Positions 26,829-36,677 of a DNA stretch of 64,000 bases are shown here, piece after piece. Source of the stretch: Aquamicrobium sp. LC103 (GTDB taxonomy: Bacteria > Pseudomonadota > Alphaproteobacteria > Rhizobiales > Rhizobiaceae). The DNA lies in the NCBI RefSeq assembly GCF_001014615.2, contig NZ_LBCQ02000014.1, forward strand, positions 1 to 64,000, read 5' to 3'. Each line of letters begins with the position of its first letter. Position 1 is the first letter of the stretch. Below the pieces are notes generated by a model. That model had not been told where the DNA came from. It did not search any database and saw only the letters and a program-made list of their open reading frames with translations. Both the position numbers and the translations under genes were made by a program.

Positions 26829-28679
26829 ATGAGTCAATCGATGGTCAGGACGGGCATCGCCGCTTTGGCCGCGCTCATCGTCGCCGCGATGCTGTTGATC
26901 GGCGTATTGCCCTGGCTTGCATCCACGCAGATCGTCCGCGACCGCATCGCATATGAGCTCAGCCTGTGGAGCGGCTACCGCGTGTCGCTCGGCGAGGCCC
27001 CGGTGCTGCATGTCTGGCCGACCTTCAGCGCCACCCTCACCGACGTGGCGCTTCACGAGTGGGCCAGCACCGACGCCCCGCCCGTGATCGAGGCCGACCG
27101 CGTCGATGTCGAGCTTTCCGCCCTCGCCGCGCTGCGCGGCAATGTCGTCTTTTCCAGCCTGTCGATCTCGCAACCGCTTTTGCGGCTGACACGACCGGGG
27201 TCCGTGATCGATCTGCCGGCATCGCCGGGCGGCGGGCGCATGATGCACGCGGTGGAGACGGCCCGCGCCGTGATCGCCAACAATCCCGGCTCGCCCGATC
27301 TCGGCGCCCTGCCCTCCAACGCCTTCGGCACGGTCGAGTTCAAGGAGGGCCGCATCGTCCTCGATCGAGGTCGCGGCGGAGAACAGAACCTCGTCACCGG
27401 GCTGGCCGGACGCATCTCCTGGCCGGCGCTCAATCGTCAGGCGACACTCTCCGCCAGCGGCATCTGGCGCGGCGAGAGCATCTCCGTCGAAGGGTCGAGC
27501 CAGCAGCCGCTGGTCCTGCTTGCCGGGGGAAACGCACCGGCGAGGGTCGCGCTGAAGTCCGCGCCGCTCAACGCATCCTTCGAAGGGGTCGCCAACCTCT
27601 CGGAGAATTCGTTCTTCGACGGCGCGATGAGCCTTTCCTCCCCTTCGCTGAGGCGGGCGCTGGAATGGTCGCAGACGAACATCGCCGCGGGCGCCGCGAT
27701 CGGCTCCATCACCGCCACCAGCAAGATGACGGGCAACGCGAAGCTCTTGAAATTCGATACGCTGGAGATCGATCTCGGCGGCAATGTCGGCAAGGGCGTG
27801 CTCAACGCGGCGTTCGCCGACGTACCCGGCATCAACGGCACGCTCGCCTTCGACAAGCTCGATCTCGGCTCGTTCCTGGCCGCGTTCACTCCGTTGGCGA
27901 CCGGGCGCGCCGACATTCACGACGAGATCGACACCGCTTTCGCGGAGCAGCTCAACCTCGATGTGAGACTGTCCGCCGCGAACGCCACCCTCGGCCGGAT
28001 CACGATGAGCGAAGTGGCCGCCACCGCGCAGATCAAGGCCGGGCTGACGGTATTCGACATTTCGGATGCGACCGCCTTCGGGGGAACGCTTCAGACCGGA
28101 ATGCGGATCGACCGTGTCGAGGAGGGCAAAGCCGTCGAAATGCGTCTGCTGGCCGAGGAGGTCGATGCGGCGGCGTTCGCGAAGATCTTCGGCGATACGC
28201 GCCTTTCGCCGCAGGGCAAGGCGAATGTCTCGCTGATGCTGAAGGGAACGGGCACGGACTGGAACACGGTGCTGGGCAATTCGCAGGGCTCGGTCACGGC
28301 CACGCTCGGCGCCGGCACGGTCAACGGCTTCAATCTCGCCGCCTTCACCGAGCGTTTGAAGGAAGGCGATTTCTTCTCCCTGGCCGAAGTCACCGACGGT
28401 TCGCTCGCCGTGCGCGGCTTCGACCTGAAGGCGACGGTGACCAGCGGCGTCGCCCGCGTCGAGAAGGCCAACCTGCTTCTGGAGAACAGGATCATCGCCG
28501 TCGAGGGCATCGCGCCCTATTTCGGCCGGGCGCTGGCGCTTTCGGGCGACATCGCGCCCGTGAACGCGGACGGCGCGCAGGGCGAGCCGGAGGCTTCCTT
28601 CTTCATCGGAGGCGCCTGGGACGCGCCGTTCGTGTCGCCCATGCGCCGCCTGGGCGACCTCGATCCCGCGAACGAATAG
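26829..28679 (+). CDS. AsmA-family inner-membrane-anchored protein
   Basis: A 616-residue protein with one N-terminal membrane helix ([22 protein letters not shown]) and a long periplasmic beta-rich domain. The AsmA start, [20 protein letters not shown] then LTDVALHEW, is clear, and the conserved C-terminal core ([40 protein letters not shown]) is present. AsmA-like proteins are bridge-type lipid transport or outer-membrane assembly factors; the exact role here is unknown. It ends 8 bases from potI, on the opposite strand. Confidence 0.82.
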   Translation: MSQSMVRTGIAALAALIVAAMLLIGVLPWLASTQIVRDRIAYELSLWSGYRVSLGEAPVLHVWPTFSATLTDVALHEWASTDAPPVIEADRVDVELSALAALRGNVVFSSLSISQPLLRLTRPGSVIDLPASPGGGRMMHAVETARAVIANNPGSPDLGALPSNAFGTVEFKEGRIVLDRGRGGEQNLVTGLAGRISWPALNRQATLSASGIWRGESISVEGSSQQPLVLLAGGNAPARVALKSAPLNASFEGVANLSENSFFDGAMSLSSPSLRRALEWSQTNIAAGAAIGSITATSKMTGNAKLLKFDTLEIDLGGNVGKGVLNAAFADVPGINGTLAFDKLDLGSFLAAFTPLATGRADIHDEIDTAFAEQLNLDVRLSAANATLGRITMSEVAATAQIKAGLTVFDISDATAFGGTLQTGMRIDRVEEGKAVEMRLLAEEVDAAAFAKIFGDTRLSPQGKANVSLMLKGTGTDWNTVLGNSQGSVTATLGAGTVNGFNLAAFTERLKEGDFFSLAEVTDGSLAVRGFDLKATVTSGVARVEKANLLLENRIIAVEGIAPYFGRALALSGDIAPVNADGAQGEPEASFFIGGAWDAPFVSPMRRLGDLDPANE

Positions 28680-28687
28680 AGCGGCAG

Positions 28688-29509
28688 CTACTCGCCGCGC
28701 TGCGCTGCCTGCTCGTCGCGCTGGCGCTGGATGTCGCGGCGCTTGTTGACGATCGACGCGATGATGACGCCGGTCGTCACGATCGCGATCAGGATGGTGC
28801 ACACGGCATTGATCTCGGGCGTCACGCCGAGCCTCACCTGGCTGTAGATTTTCATCGGCAGCGTGGTGGCACCGGGTCCCGAGGTGAAGCTGGCGATCAC
28901 CAGATCGTCGAGCGAGAGAGTGAAGGCGAGCATCCAGCCTGAAACGATCGCCGGCAGGATGACCGGGAGCGTCACCTGGAAGAAGGTGCGCACCGGCGTC
29001 GCGCCGAGATCCATCGCAGCTTCCTCCAGCGAGCGGTCGAAGCTCATCAGGCGCGACTGCACCACCACCGCCACGAAGCACATCGAAAAGGTGATGTGCG
29101 CCAGCGTCACCGTCATGAAGCCGCGGTCGAAACCGATGGCGACGAACAGGAGAAGCAGCGACAGGCCGGTGATGACCTCCGGCATGACCAGCGGCGCGAA
29201 GACCATGCCTGAAAAGAGGAAGCGTCCGCGGAACCGCGTGTAGCGGGTAAGCGCGATGGCGGCCAGCGTGCCGAGCACGGTCGCGACCGAGGCCGAGATG
29301 AAGGCGACGCGCGCGGTCACCCAGGCGGCATCGAGCAGACCCTGGTTGGAGAACAGCGACACGTACCAGCGCGTCGAGAAGCCGCCCCAGACGGTAACCA
29401 GTCGCGAGGCGTTGAACGAATAGATGACCAGGAGCACGATCGGCAGGTAGAGGAAGGCGAAGCCCAATACCAGCGAGGCGACGTTGAAGCGGCTCAGCTT
29501 CGCTTCCAT
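28688..29509 (-). CDS. potI: Polyamine ABC transporter permease PotI
   Basis: A 273-residue permease with six hydrophobic spans; the EAA loop is AAMDLGATPVRTFFQVTLP at about 165. It opens LVLGFAFLYLPIVLLVIYSF and has NASRLVTVWGGFSTRWYVSL typical of PotI/PotC. It is the last gene of the leftward puuA-potFGHI unit; its start codon is 1 base after the potH stop, so coupling is likely. Together with PotH it forms the channel for putrescine or spermidine. Confidence 0.9.
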   Translation of the reverse strand: MEAKLSRFNVASLVLGFAFLYLPIVLLVIYSFNASRLVTVWGGFSTRWYVSLFSNQGLLDAAWVTARVAFISASVATVLGTLAAIALTRYTRFRGRFLFSGMVFAPLVMPEVITGLSLLLLFVAIGFDRGFMTVTLAHITFSMCFVAVVVQSRLMSFDRSLEEAAMDLGATPVRTFFQVTLPVILPAIVSGWMLAFTLSLDDLVIASFTSGPGATTLPMKIYSQVRLGVTPEINAVCTILIAIVTTGVIIASIVNKRRDIQRQRDEQAAQRGE

Positions 29510-29510
29510 G

Positions 29511-30479
29511 TCAGCGTCCCTGTTCCTGGGCGCGCGCCTGCGCCCGCTGGAAGAACATGATCGGCACGACGAGGATGAGAAGCAGGATCACCGCCACCGC
29601 CGACGAGACCGGCCAGTCGCGATTGGCGAAGAACTCGTTCCACAAGGTCTTGCCGATCATGAGGGTCTGCGATCCGCCGAGCAGGTCGGGAATGACGAAT
29701 TCACCGACGGCGGGGATGAAGACCAGCAGGCAGCCGGCCACCACGCCCGGCATCGACAGCGGCACGGTGATCTTCCAGAAGGCGCCGGACGGCGTGCAGC
29801 CGAGGTCCTGCGCGGCCTCGATCAACGAATAGTCCATCTTCTCCAGCGTCGCGTAGAGCGGCAGCACCATGAAAGGCAGGTAGGAGTAGACGATGCCGAT
29901 ATAGATCGCCGTGTTGGTGTTCATGATGAGCAGCGGCTGGTCGATCACGCCGAGGAAGAGCAGGAACTGGTTGAGCAGCCCTTCCGGCTTGAGAATGCCG
30001 ATCCAGGCGTAGACGCGGATCAGGAAGCTCGTCCAGAAGGGCAGGATGACCAGCATCAGCAGCATCGGCCGCAGCGAGGCCGGCGCGCGCGCCATGCCGT
30101 AGGCGAGAGGATAGCCGACGAGGAGGGTCAGCAGGGTCGAGACCGCCGCGATAATCAGGCTCGACACATAGGCGTTGAAATAAAGCGGATCGTCGACGAG
30201 CCAGAGGTAGTTCTCGAAGGACAGTTCCGACAGGCCGGAAAGCAGCGCCGACATTCCATCCGTGAGGCTGAACACCGGCGTATAGGGCGGCATCGCGATC
30301 GCCGTCTGCGAAAGCGAGATCTTGAAGACGATGAGGAACGGAACGAGGAAGAAGAACAGCAGCCACAGATAGGGCGCGACGATGACCAGTCGGCTGGTCA
30401 GCGCGGAAACGACGCGGTTTGCAAGGCTGTCTCCCGCCTGTGCCGTCATTTCGCTGCCGCGTTCCACCGCCTCCGCCAT
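29511..30479 (-). CDS. potH: Polyamine ABC transporter permease PotH
   Basis: A 322-residue permease that pairs with PotI. Predicted spans begin at VIVAPYLWLLFFFLVPFLIV (about 32-52); the EAA loop is EAAQDLGCTPSGAFWKITVP, and FVIPDLLGGSQTLMIGKTLW is a PotH/PotB mark. About 25 N-terminal residues are hydrophilic. It follows potG by 10 bases and precedes potI by 1, all leftward. Confidence 0.9.
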   Translation of the reverse strand: MAEAVERGSEMTAQAGDSLANRVVSALTSRLVIVAPYLWLLFFFLVPFLIVFKISLSQTAIAMPPYTPVFSLTDGMSALLSGLSELSFENYLWLVDDPLYFNAYVSSLIIAAVSTLLTLLVGYPLAYGMARAPASLRPMLLMLVILPFWTSFLIRVYAWIGILKPEGLLNQFLLFLGVIDQPLLIMNTNTAIYIGIVYSYLPFMVLPLYATLEKMDYSLIEAAQDLGCTPSGAFWKITVPLSMPGVVAGCLLVFIPAVGEFVIPDLLGGSQTLMIGKTLWNEFFANRDWPVSSAVAVILLLILVVPIMFFQRAQARAQEQGR

Positions 30480-30489
30480 TGCCCCTCTC

Positions 30490-31632
30490 CTATCTCGTCA
30501 GGACGACACCGGCGTCGGTGGGAAACGAAATCCAGGCGCGATCGCTCCAGGTGAGCGCATCCTCGACCACGCGCGCGGCATTGACCGCGCTGGTCTTCAC
30601 GATCCGCCCGTCGTCGAGCTTTACGTGGTAGACGGTCATGTCGCCGAGATAGGCGATGTCCCAGATCTCGCCCTCGGCCGCGTTGAAGCCGTTGGCGGGC
30701 TTCCTGGAGGAGACCTTGATCTTCTCCGGCCGGATCGCGAACCAGACCGGCTGGCCGGGAGAGGCTTCCTCGCCGGCAATGTCGGTACGGATCGTCATGC
30801 CGCCATTGTCGGCGATCGTCGTGCCCTTGGCGTCGCGCTCGCGCACCACGCCCTCGAAGAGGTTCACCGAGCCGACGAAATCGGCGACGAAGCGCGAGGC
30901 CGGGGCCTCGTAGATTTCGGCGGGCGTCGCGACCTGCATGACCTCGCCCTTGTCCATGATCGCGATGCGGTCGGCCATGGTCATGGCCTCTTCCTGGTCG
31001 TGGGTGACCACCACGAAGGTGAGGCCGAGTTCCTGCTGCAGGTCCATGAGCTCGAACTGGGTTTCCTCGCGCAGCTTCTTGTCGAGCGCGCCTAGCGGCT
31101 CGTCGAGCAGCAGCACCTTCGGCCGCTTGGCGACCGAACGGGCGAGCGCGACGCGCTGGCGTTGCCCGCCTGAAAGCTGATGCGGCTTGCGCTTGGCGAA
31201 CTTCTCGAGCTTGACGAGCTTCAGCATCTCGGCCACGCGCGCCTCGATCTCCGGCTTGGGCATACCGTCCTGCTTGAGGCCGAAGGCGATGTTGGCCTCC
31301 ACCGTCATATGCGGAAACAGCGCATAGGACTGGAACATCATGTTCACCGGCCGGCGATAGGGCGGGATGCCGCTTATGTCCTGTCCGTCGAGCAGGATGC
31401 GGCCGGAAGTCGGCTGCTCGAAGCCCGCCAGCATGCGCAGCAAGGTGGTTTTGCCGCAGCCGGATGCGCCGAGCAGCGCGAAGAACTCGCGCTCGTAGAT
31501 GTCCAGTGTCAGATTGTCGACGGCGGTGAAGTCGCCGAAGCGCTTGGTGATGCCCTCGAACGAAATATAGGGCCTGGCGGCAGGATCGTTCCACGGAGCG
31601 AAACTCCTGCGAATGCTGCCGAGCGATTTCAT
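30490..31632 (-). CDS. potG: Polyamine ABC transporter ATP-binding protein PotG/PotA
   Basis: A 380-residue ATPase with Walker A LLGASGCGKTTLLRMLAG, signature LSGGQRQRVALARSVAKRPK, Walker B VLLLDEPLGALD, and a C-terminal TOBE-like domain (residues about 280-375) typical of the polyamine/CUT1 group. The N-terminus MKSLGSIRRSFAPWNDP before ISFEGITKRFGDFTAVDN is a feature of PotG. ATG at 31632 is used; one at 31659 is in frame. It energises PotHI. Located between the potF terminator-like hairpin and potH. Confidence 0.92.
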   Translation of the reverse strand: MKSLGSIRRSFAPWNDPAARPYISFEGITKRFGDFTAVDNLTLDIYEREFFALLGASGCGKTTLLRMLAGFEQPTSGRILLDGQDISGIPPYRRPVNMMFQSYALFPHMTVEANIAFGLKQDGMPKPEIEARVAEMLKLVKLEKFAKRKPHQLSGGQRQRVALARSVAKRPKVLLLDEPLGALDKKLREETQFELMDLQQELGLTFVVVTHDQEEAMTMADRIAIMDKGEVMQVATPAEIYEAPASRFVADFVGSVNLFEGVVRERDAKGTTIADNGGMTIRTDIAGEEASPGQPVWFAIRPEKIKVSSRKPANGFNAAEGEIWDIAYLGDMTVYHVKLDDGRIVKTSAVNAARVVEDALTWSDRAWISFPTDAGVVLTR

Positions 31633-31676
31633 GTCCCTATCCGATGCTCCCCAAAACACATGCGGGACGAAAGAAA

Positions 31677-31701
31677 AGCCCCGGCAGGATGCGCCAGGGC
31701 T
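31677..31701 (-). terminator. Hairpin with T tract after potF
   Basis: Minus-strand stem AGCCCTGGC/GCCGGGGCT with a 7-base loop, followed by TTTTCTTT. It sits between potF and potG, so it probably trims read-through and allows more binding protein than transporter to be made. Confidence 0.6.
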
Positions 31702-31713
31702 TCGTTCGCAATC

Positions 31714-32805
31714 TTATTGGCCGGTGACGATCTTGGTCCAGCTCCTCGTCACCTGGCGCTGGAACCGCGGCTCGTAGGGCTGGATCGTGAACAGCTTGGC
31801 GAGCGCTTCGTCGTCAGGATAGATCGAGGGGTCGTCAAGGATTTCCTTGTCGATGAACTCCTGCGAAGCCTTGTTGCCGTTGGCGAAGTAGACGTAGTTC
31901 GTCGCCTTGGCGATGACCTCGGGTTCCATGATGAAATTCAGGAACTCGTGTGCCTCCTCGACATTCTTGGCGTCGGCGGGAATGGCCATCTGGTCGAACC
32001 ACATTTCCGCGCCTTCCTTCGGCACGCTGTAGGCGACTTCCACGCCCTGGTCGGCTTCCTCGGCGCGGTCGGCGGCCTGGAAGACGTCGCCCGACCAGCC
32101 GATCGCCACGCAGATGTCGCCATTGGCGAGCGCGTTGATGTATTCGGAGGAATGGAACTTGCGCACATGCGGCCTGACCTTGAGCAAGAGCTCCTCCGCC
32201 TTGGCGAGGTCGTCCGGCTCGGTGCTGGTCGGCTCGATGCCGAGATAGGCGAATACCGTCGGGATCACGTCGGTCGGCGAATCGAGGAAATAGACGCCGC
32301 AGCTCGCGAGCTTGGCGATCTGCTCCGGCTGGAAGACGACATCCCAGCTGTCGATCTCGTCGATGCCGAGCGCTTCCTTCACCTTCTCGGTATTGTAGCC
32401 GATACCGACCGTGCCCCACATATAGTTGATCGAGTAGTCGTTGTTCGGATCGTAGCCGGCGGTGCGTTCCGAAACCACGTCCCACATGTTGGAGAGGTTC
32501 GGCAGCTTGTCCTTCTGCAACTTCTGGAACACGCCCGCCTGGATCTGCCGCGCCAGGAACTGCGCCGTCGGCACGACGATGTCGTAGCCGGAACCTCCCG
32601 CGAGAAGCTTGGTCTCGAGGATCTCGTTGGAATCGAAGACGTCGTAGACGACGCGGATGCCGGTCTTCTTGGTGAACTCGTCGATGATCGAGGAATCGAT
32701 GTAGTCGGACCAGTTGTAGACGTTGACGACGCGCTGTTGAGCATTCGCGGCGAAGCTCGTCGCCAGCACGCAGGCGGACGCAAGCAGGATTGCCTTACGG
32801 ATCAT
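31714..32805 (-). CDS. potF: Polyamine ABC transporter periplasmic binding protein PotF
   Basis: A 363-residue binding protein. Signal peptide about 1-22 (ACVLATSFAANA), mature start QQRVVNVYNWSDYIDSSIID, the PotD/PotF fingerprint. Ligand-region segments include KLLAGGSGYDIVVPTAQFLA, NYMWGTVGIGYN and GDICVAIGWSGDVFQAADRA. Whether putrescine or spermidine is preferred cannot be read from sequence alone. GAGGAG stands 5 bases before the ATG. It follows the puuA-like gene by 137 bases. Confidence 0.93.
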   Translation of the reverse strand: MIRKAILLASACVLATSFAANAQQRVVNVYNWSDYIDSSIIDEFTKKTGIRVVYDVFDSNEILETKLLAGGSGYDIVVPTAQFLARQIQAGVFQKLQKDKLPNLSNMWDVVSERTAGYDPNNDYSINYMWGTVGIGYNTEKVKEALGIDEIDSWDVVFQPEQIAKLASCGVYFLDSPTDVIPTVFAYLGIEPTSTEPDDLAKAEELLLKVRPHVRKFHSSEYINALANGDICVAIGWSGDVFQAADRAEEADQGVEVAYSVPKEGAEMWFDQMAIPADAKNVEEAHEFLNFIMEPEVIAKATNYVYFANGNKASQEFIDKEILDDPSIYPDDEALAKLFTIQPYEPRFQRQVTRSWTKIVTGQ

Positions 32806-32942
32806 CTTATTCTCCTCTTTGCCGGAGCAGCATGTGCCCCTACCCCTGATCCCGGCTCGTTTTCATGGAAAATCAGGCCGGGTTTATCATTGAGCCTATT
32901 GGCCTTTTTGCAGTGCGACAAGCACCAATTCGCCGCGCTGCC

Positions 32943-34397
32943 TCAAAGATACGTGCTGCGCTCCAGCGGCGTGATCTCGCTCCAGAACGCGATGATTTCG
33001 GCGCGCTTCAGGTCGCGATAGACCTTGGCGAGGAGCGGCCCGAGCGCGCGATCCACGAAGGTGCTTTTCGCCATCAACTGGAGGGCGTCGTCCATGTCGT
33101 CGGGCAGGAACAGGCCTTCGTCGTCATAGGCGTTGCCTTCCACCGGCGGCGGCGGGACGTAATCGTTCTCGATGCCCTCGGTCATTCCCTGGATGATCGC
33201 CGCCATCACCAGATACGGATTTGCGTCGGCGCCGGCGATGCGATGCTCGACGCGTCGGTTCTCCTCGTTGGACACCGGGATGCGCAGCGCCACGGAGCGG
33301 TTGTTCTCCGCCCAGACGGCGCGCGTCGGCGCGTACGAGCCCGGCGTGATGCGGCGGAAACCGTTCCAGGTGTTGATGAAGAGCAGCAACGATTCCGGCA
33401 TGGTCCTGAGCAGGCCGGCGACCGCCGCTTCCAGCTTCTTGCGCCCGGAGGGGCCTCCGAAGATGTTGCGGCCGTCCGCGTCGAGCATGGAAGCGTGGAC
33501 ATGCATGCCGTTGCCCGCATATTCGAGGAACGGTTTGGCCATGAAGGTCGCCGTCAGGCCATGCGCGCGGGCGCAGCCGATGACGATGCGCCACAGCATG
33601 ATCACGTCGTCGGCCGCGCGCAGCGGATCGGCGCGGTGCTTGAGGTTGACCTCGAACTGGCCGGGCGCGGCCTCCTTGATGATCGTGTCGATCGGCAGGT
33701 TTTGCGCGGCGGCGGCGTCGCGGATCATGTCGAACAGTTCCGCGTGCTCGGCGAGATCGTCGAGCCCGTACATGCGCAGCCGGTCCGGCCCGGCCGTGGC
33801 GCCCACGGGACCCGGCATGCCGTCGTCCCAGTCGAGCTGCGGGTCGAGAAGATAGAATTCGAGCTCGAACGCGACGACGGGGAAGAAGCCGCGCGCGTTG
33901 ACCTCGGCCACCTTGCGCTTCAGCACCTGCCGCGGATCGGCCATGAAGGGCTCGCCCTCGGGGCTGAAGGTCTGCAGCAGCACCTGCGCCGTCTTGCGCT
34001 TGGCCCAGGGAACGATCGAGAGGGAGCCGCGCGTCGCCCGGCAATAGCCATCCTTGTCACCGGTCTCGATGTGCAGTCCGGTCTCGACGACCTCCCGGCC
34101 CCAAACGTCGAGCCCGTGCAGCGACATCGGAAAATTGACGCCTTCCTGGAAGGCCTTCTTCAAGGCGTCGCCCGGCGCCCACTTGCCGCGCATGACGCCG
34201 TTCGGATCGACCATCAGGAATTCGACGGCCTCGATGTCGGGATGTTCTTCGATGAAGGCCCGATATTCGTTTTCGTGATCGGGCGAAATGAACCGCTTGT
34301 CCGGAGGCGGAGAAAGCGCGCTTGCCGGCGCTTCAGATGCGGTTTGGTGCTTCTTGGTTGGACGCTTGTTCCCGGGCTCCAATACGCCCGTCGACAT
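32943..34397 (-). CDS. puuA: Glutamine synthetase family gamma-glutamylpolyamine synthetase (PuuA-like)
   Basis: A 484-residue glutamine synthetase homologue. GS landmarks: FFPVVAFELEFYLLDPQ, IIKEAAPGQFEVNLKHRADP, GNGMHVHASMLDADGRNIFG and the arginine region RRVEHRIAGADANPYLVMAA. PuuA joins glutamate to putrescine (ATP-dependent), the first step of gamma-glutamylated putrescine breakdown. It begins with a polar, Lys/Pro-rich tail of about 45 residues absent from classical GS. The leftward order DMT exporter, this gene, potFGHI makes polyamine uptake and use the likely task. A second PuuA-like gene is at 40716. Confidence 0.85.
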   Translation of the reverse strand: MSTGVLEPGNKRPTKKHQTASEAPASALSPPPDKRFISPDHENEYRAFIEEHPDIEAVEFLMVDPNGVMRGKWAPGDALKKAFQEGVNFPMSLHGLDVWGREVVETGLHIETGDKDGYCRATRGSLSIVPWAKRKTAQVLLQTFSPEGEPFMADPRQVLKRKVAEVNARGFFPVVAFELEFYLLDPQLDWDDGMPGPVGATAGPDRLRMYGLDDLAEHAELFDMIRDAAAAQNLPIDTIIKEAAPGQFEVNLKHRADPLRAADDVIMLWRIVIGCARAHGLTATFMAKPFLEYAGNGMHVHASMLDADGRNIFGGPSGRKKLEAAVAGLLRTMPESLLLFINTWNGFRRITPGSYAPTRAVWAENNRSVALRIPVSNEENRRVEHRIAGADANPYLVMAAIIQGMTEGIENDYVPPPPVEGNAYDDEGLFLPDDMDDALQLMAKSTFVDRALGPLLAKVYRDLKRAEIIAFWSEITPLERSTYL

Positions 34398-34462
34398 GTT
34401 TCGCAAGATGAGCCTGTCACGTTGTTGACGATGACATAGCCTCCTCTGCGGCTCGGAGCTTG

Positions 34463-35422
34463 TCAATGGGGAGAAGGCATTCCCGTCACGCCCGGCCTGG
34501 CGGGGCGCATCTGGCGGCGGAATTCCAGACCGATATGGGTGAGCAGCGCGGCGAAGACGATGGCACCGCCGATCATCGTGCGCTGCGACGGGATCTCGGA
34601 ATGAACCAGCCAGACCCAGACGGGGCCGAGCAGAGGCTCGAAAGTGCTGATCAGGGCCGCGTAGGCGGCCGGGATCATCCGCGCGCCGGTCGCGAAGAAG
34701 GCAAGCCCAAGGCCGAGATTGAGCGCGCCGAAGGCGAACAGGAAGCCCATGTCATGGCCGGTGACGGCAAAGGAAGACAACTGCGTGGCGGCGAACGATC
34801 CCGCGATCATCGTGCCGAGGCAGGTCGCCGGCGTCATGCGCACATGCGCGTAGCGGCGGGTGATGACGGTCGCGCAGGCGAAGACGAAGGCGATGGTGAG
34901 CGCCAGGCCATCGCCTATCGGCGAGACGCTGCCGTCGAAGGATTCCGAAACCATGATCGCCACGCCTGCGATGACCGCCGCGATCGCCACCCAGGTGGGC
35001 GTCGAAATCCTTTCGCGGAAGAGGATGAAGGCAAGCAGCGCGGCGATCAGCGGCGCGCCCGCCTGCATCAGCAGAATGTTGGCGACGGTCGTGTAGCCGA
35101 GCGCGACGACGAAAGAGGTGGAGGCGGTGGCGAAGCAGCAGGCGACCGCCACGCCCGGCAGGCCCATGTTGGCGAAGAGCCGCACCGTGCCGGCAACGCC
35201 GTCGCGCCAGAACATGTAGCCGAGCAGGAAGGCGGCTGCCCAGAAGGAGCGCCAGAACACCACCACCCACGAATCGTCGACCTCGATGAAGCGCTCGATG
35301 GCCCCGCCGAAACTCCAGAAAAGCGCGGAAAGGAAGACGAGGAGAAAGCCGATGCGCTCGTCGCGCGAGCTCACCTCCGCCGGCGCGGGCGCGGCTTCAC
35401 GCGGTGGCAAAGTCTCGGCCAT
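34463..35422 (-). CDS. EamA/DMT-family membrane transporter
   Basis: A 319-residue protein with ten hydrophobic spans arranged as two EamA repeats. The first begins IGFLLVFLSALFWSFGGAIE, the second about VSPIGDGLALTIAFVFACAT. DMT proteins of this size export metabolites or amino acids. It is 65 bases upstream of the puuA-like gene on the same strand and may be the first gene of that unit; substrate unknown. Start at 35422 (MAETLPP) chosen because of its following polar stretch and TM1. Confidence 0.83.
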   Translation of the reverse strand: MAETLPPREAAPAPAEVSSRDERIGFLLVFLSALFWSFGGAIERFIEVDDSWVVVFWRSFWAAAFLLGYMFWRDGVAGTVRLFANMGLPGVAVACCFATASTSFVVALGYTTVANILLMQAGAPLIAALLAFILFRERISTPTWVAIAAVIAGVAIMVSESFDGSVSPIGDGLALTIAFVFACATVITRRYAHVRMTPATCLGTMIAGSFAATQLSSFAVTGHDMGFLFAFGALNLGLGLAFFATGARMIPAAYAALISTFEPLLGPVWVWLVHSEIPSQRTMIGGAIVFAALLTHIGLEFRRQMRPARPGVTGMPSPH

Positions 35423-35627
35423 GGCAGTTCGGCTCGGCAAGGGTTGCGGCGCTCCGCAACGTCGGCGCGCTAAGCTTCGCCTAACGCGAATTGCCAACCG
35501 CCCGCATGGTCCAGCGTCTCCATCTCATTAGCACACGGTGAAGGAAGAGGCAGGCTGCGGACTTGCGATCTCCCACCGTCATGGCGGAGTATCGGCAACG
35601 ATCATCGATGGCACGAGGGAGAACCGT

Positions 35628-36605
35628 ATGAAGGCCGCTTGGTATGAAAGGAACGGCAAGGCACGTGAAGTGCTCGTTGCCGGCGAAACGGAAACGCCGC
35701 GGCCGGGAGTCGGCGAGGTGCTGGTGCGGCTTTCCACCTCCGGCGTGAACCCTTCCGACGTGAAGAGCCGCGCCGGACGGCCGCTCGCCTTCCCGCGCAT
35801 CGTGCCGCATTCCGACGGCGCGGGCGTGATCGAGGCTGTCGGCGACGGCGTCGACAAGGCTCGGATCGGAGAGCGCGTGTGGACATGGAACGGTCAGTGG
35901 AAGCGCCCGTTCGGCACTGCCGCCGAATTCATCGCGCTGCCCTCGGCTCAGGCCGTGCGGCTGCCCGACAATGTCGATTTCGACGCGGGCGCCTGCCTCG
36001 GCATTCCCGCGCTCACCGCGCTCCACGCGGTGGAGCTGCATGGCGATATCGCCGGCAGGACCCTGCTGGTCACAGGGGCGGCCGCGGCGGTCGGCGACTA
36101 TGCCGTTCAGATCGCCAAGCTGCGCGGCGCGCAGGTCATCGGTACGGCTTCGGCCACGCGCGCCGATCATGCGAAAGCCGCCGGCGCCGACCATGTGATC
36201 GACTACAAGACCGAGAATGTCGCCGAGCGCGTCAGGGAGATCACCGGCGGCCGGGGCGTGGACGCGGTCATCGACATGGATCTTTCGTCCACCGCGGCCC
36301 TCCTGTCCGAGGGCGTGCTCGCGCCGCACGGCAAGATGGTGTGCTACGGCTCCAACGTGCCGGGCGATATCCCGATTTCGTTTCCGGCAATGCTGTGGGG
36401 CAGCCTCACGCTCCAGGTCTTCGTCGTCTACGAGCTGCTGCCGGAGGAGAGAAAACGGGCGGTCGGCGAGTTGAACCGCCTGCTCCAAGCCGGCGCCTTG
36501 CGCCATTCGATCGGCGCGACCTTTCCGCTTGCGGAGATCGCGGCCGCGCACGAAACCGTCGAAAACGGTCGCATCACCGGCAATGTGGTACTGAAGATCG
36601 ATTGA
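35628..36605 (+). CDS. NADPH:quinone reductase-type MDR oxidoreductase
   Basis: A 325-residue medium-chain dehydrogenase without the structural zinc cysteines. GroES-like part: STSGVNPSDVKSRAGRPLAF and IVPHSDGAGVIEAVGDGVD. The Rossmann motif is LVTGAAAAVGDYAVQIAKLR, then GADHVIDYKTENVAERVREI. Length, lack of zinc ligands and sequence order point to the QOR/zeta-crystallin group, reducing quinones or enones with NADPH. Divergent from the DMT gene; GAGGGAG precedes the ATG. Confidence 0.84.
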   Translation: MKAAWYERNGKAREVLVAGETETPRPGVGEVLVRLSTSGVNPSDVKSRAGRPLAFPRIVPHSDGAGVIEAVGDGVDKARIGERVWTWNGQWKRPFGTAAEFIALPSAQAVRLPDNVDFDAGACLGIPALTALHAVELHGDIAGRTLLVTGAAAAVGDYAVQIAKLRGAQVIGTASATRADHAKAAGADHVIDYKTENVAERVREITGGRGVDAVIDMDLSSTAALLSEGVLAPHGKMVCYGSNVPGDIPISFPAMLWGSLTLQVFVVYELLPEERKRAVGELNRLLQAGALRHSIGATFPLAEIAAAHETVENGRITGNVVLKID

Positions 36606-36677
36606 GGATGCCCGGCTCCGTGGGCGGTCATCGGCGGTCGCCGAAACATTTCCCGCTTTTTTCGGGGTGACCAACTT

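Noticed and set aside
26664-29081. Minus-strand open frame of 805 codons
   Set aside because: Antisense to AsmA and overlapping potI in another frame; no family motifs.
31180-33021. Plus-strand open frame of 613 codons
   Set aside because: Antisense to potG and potF.
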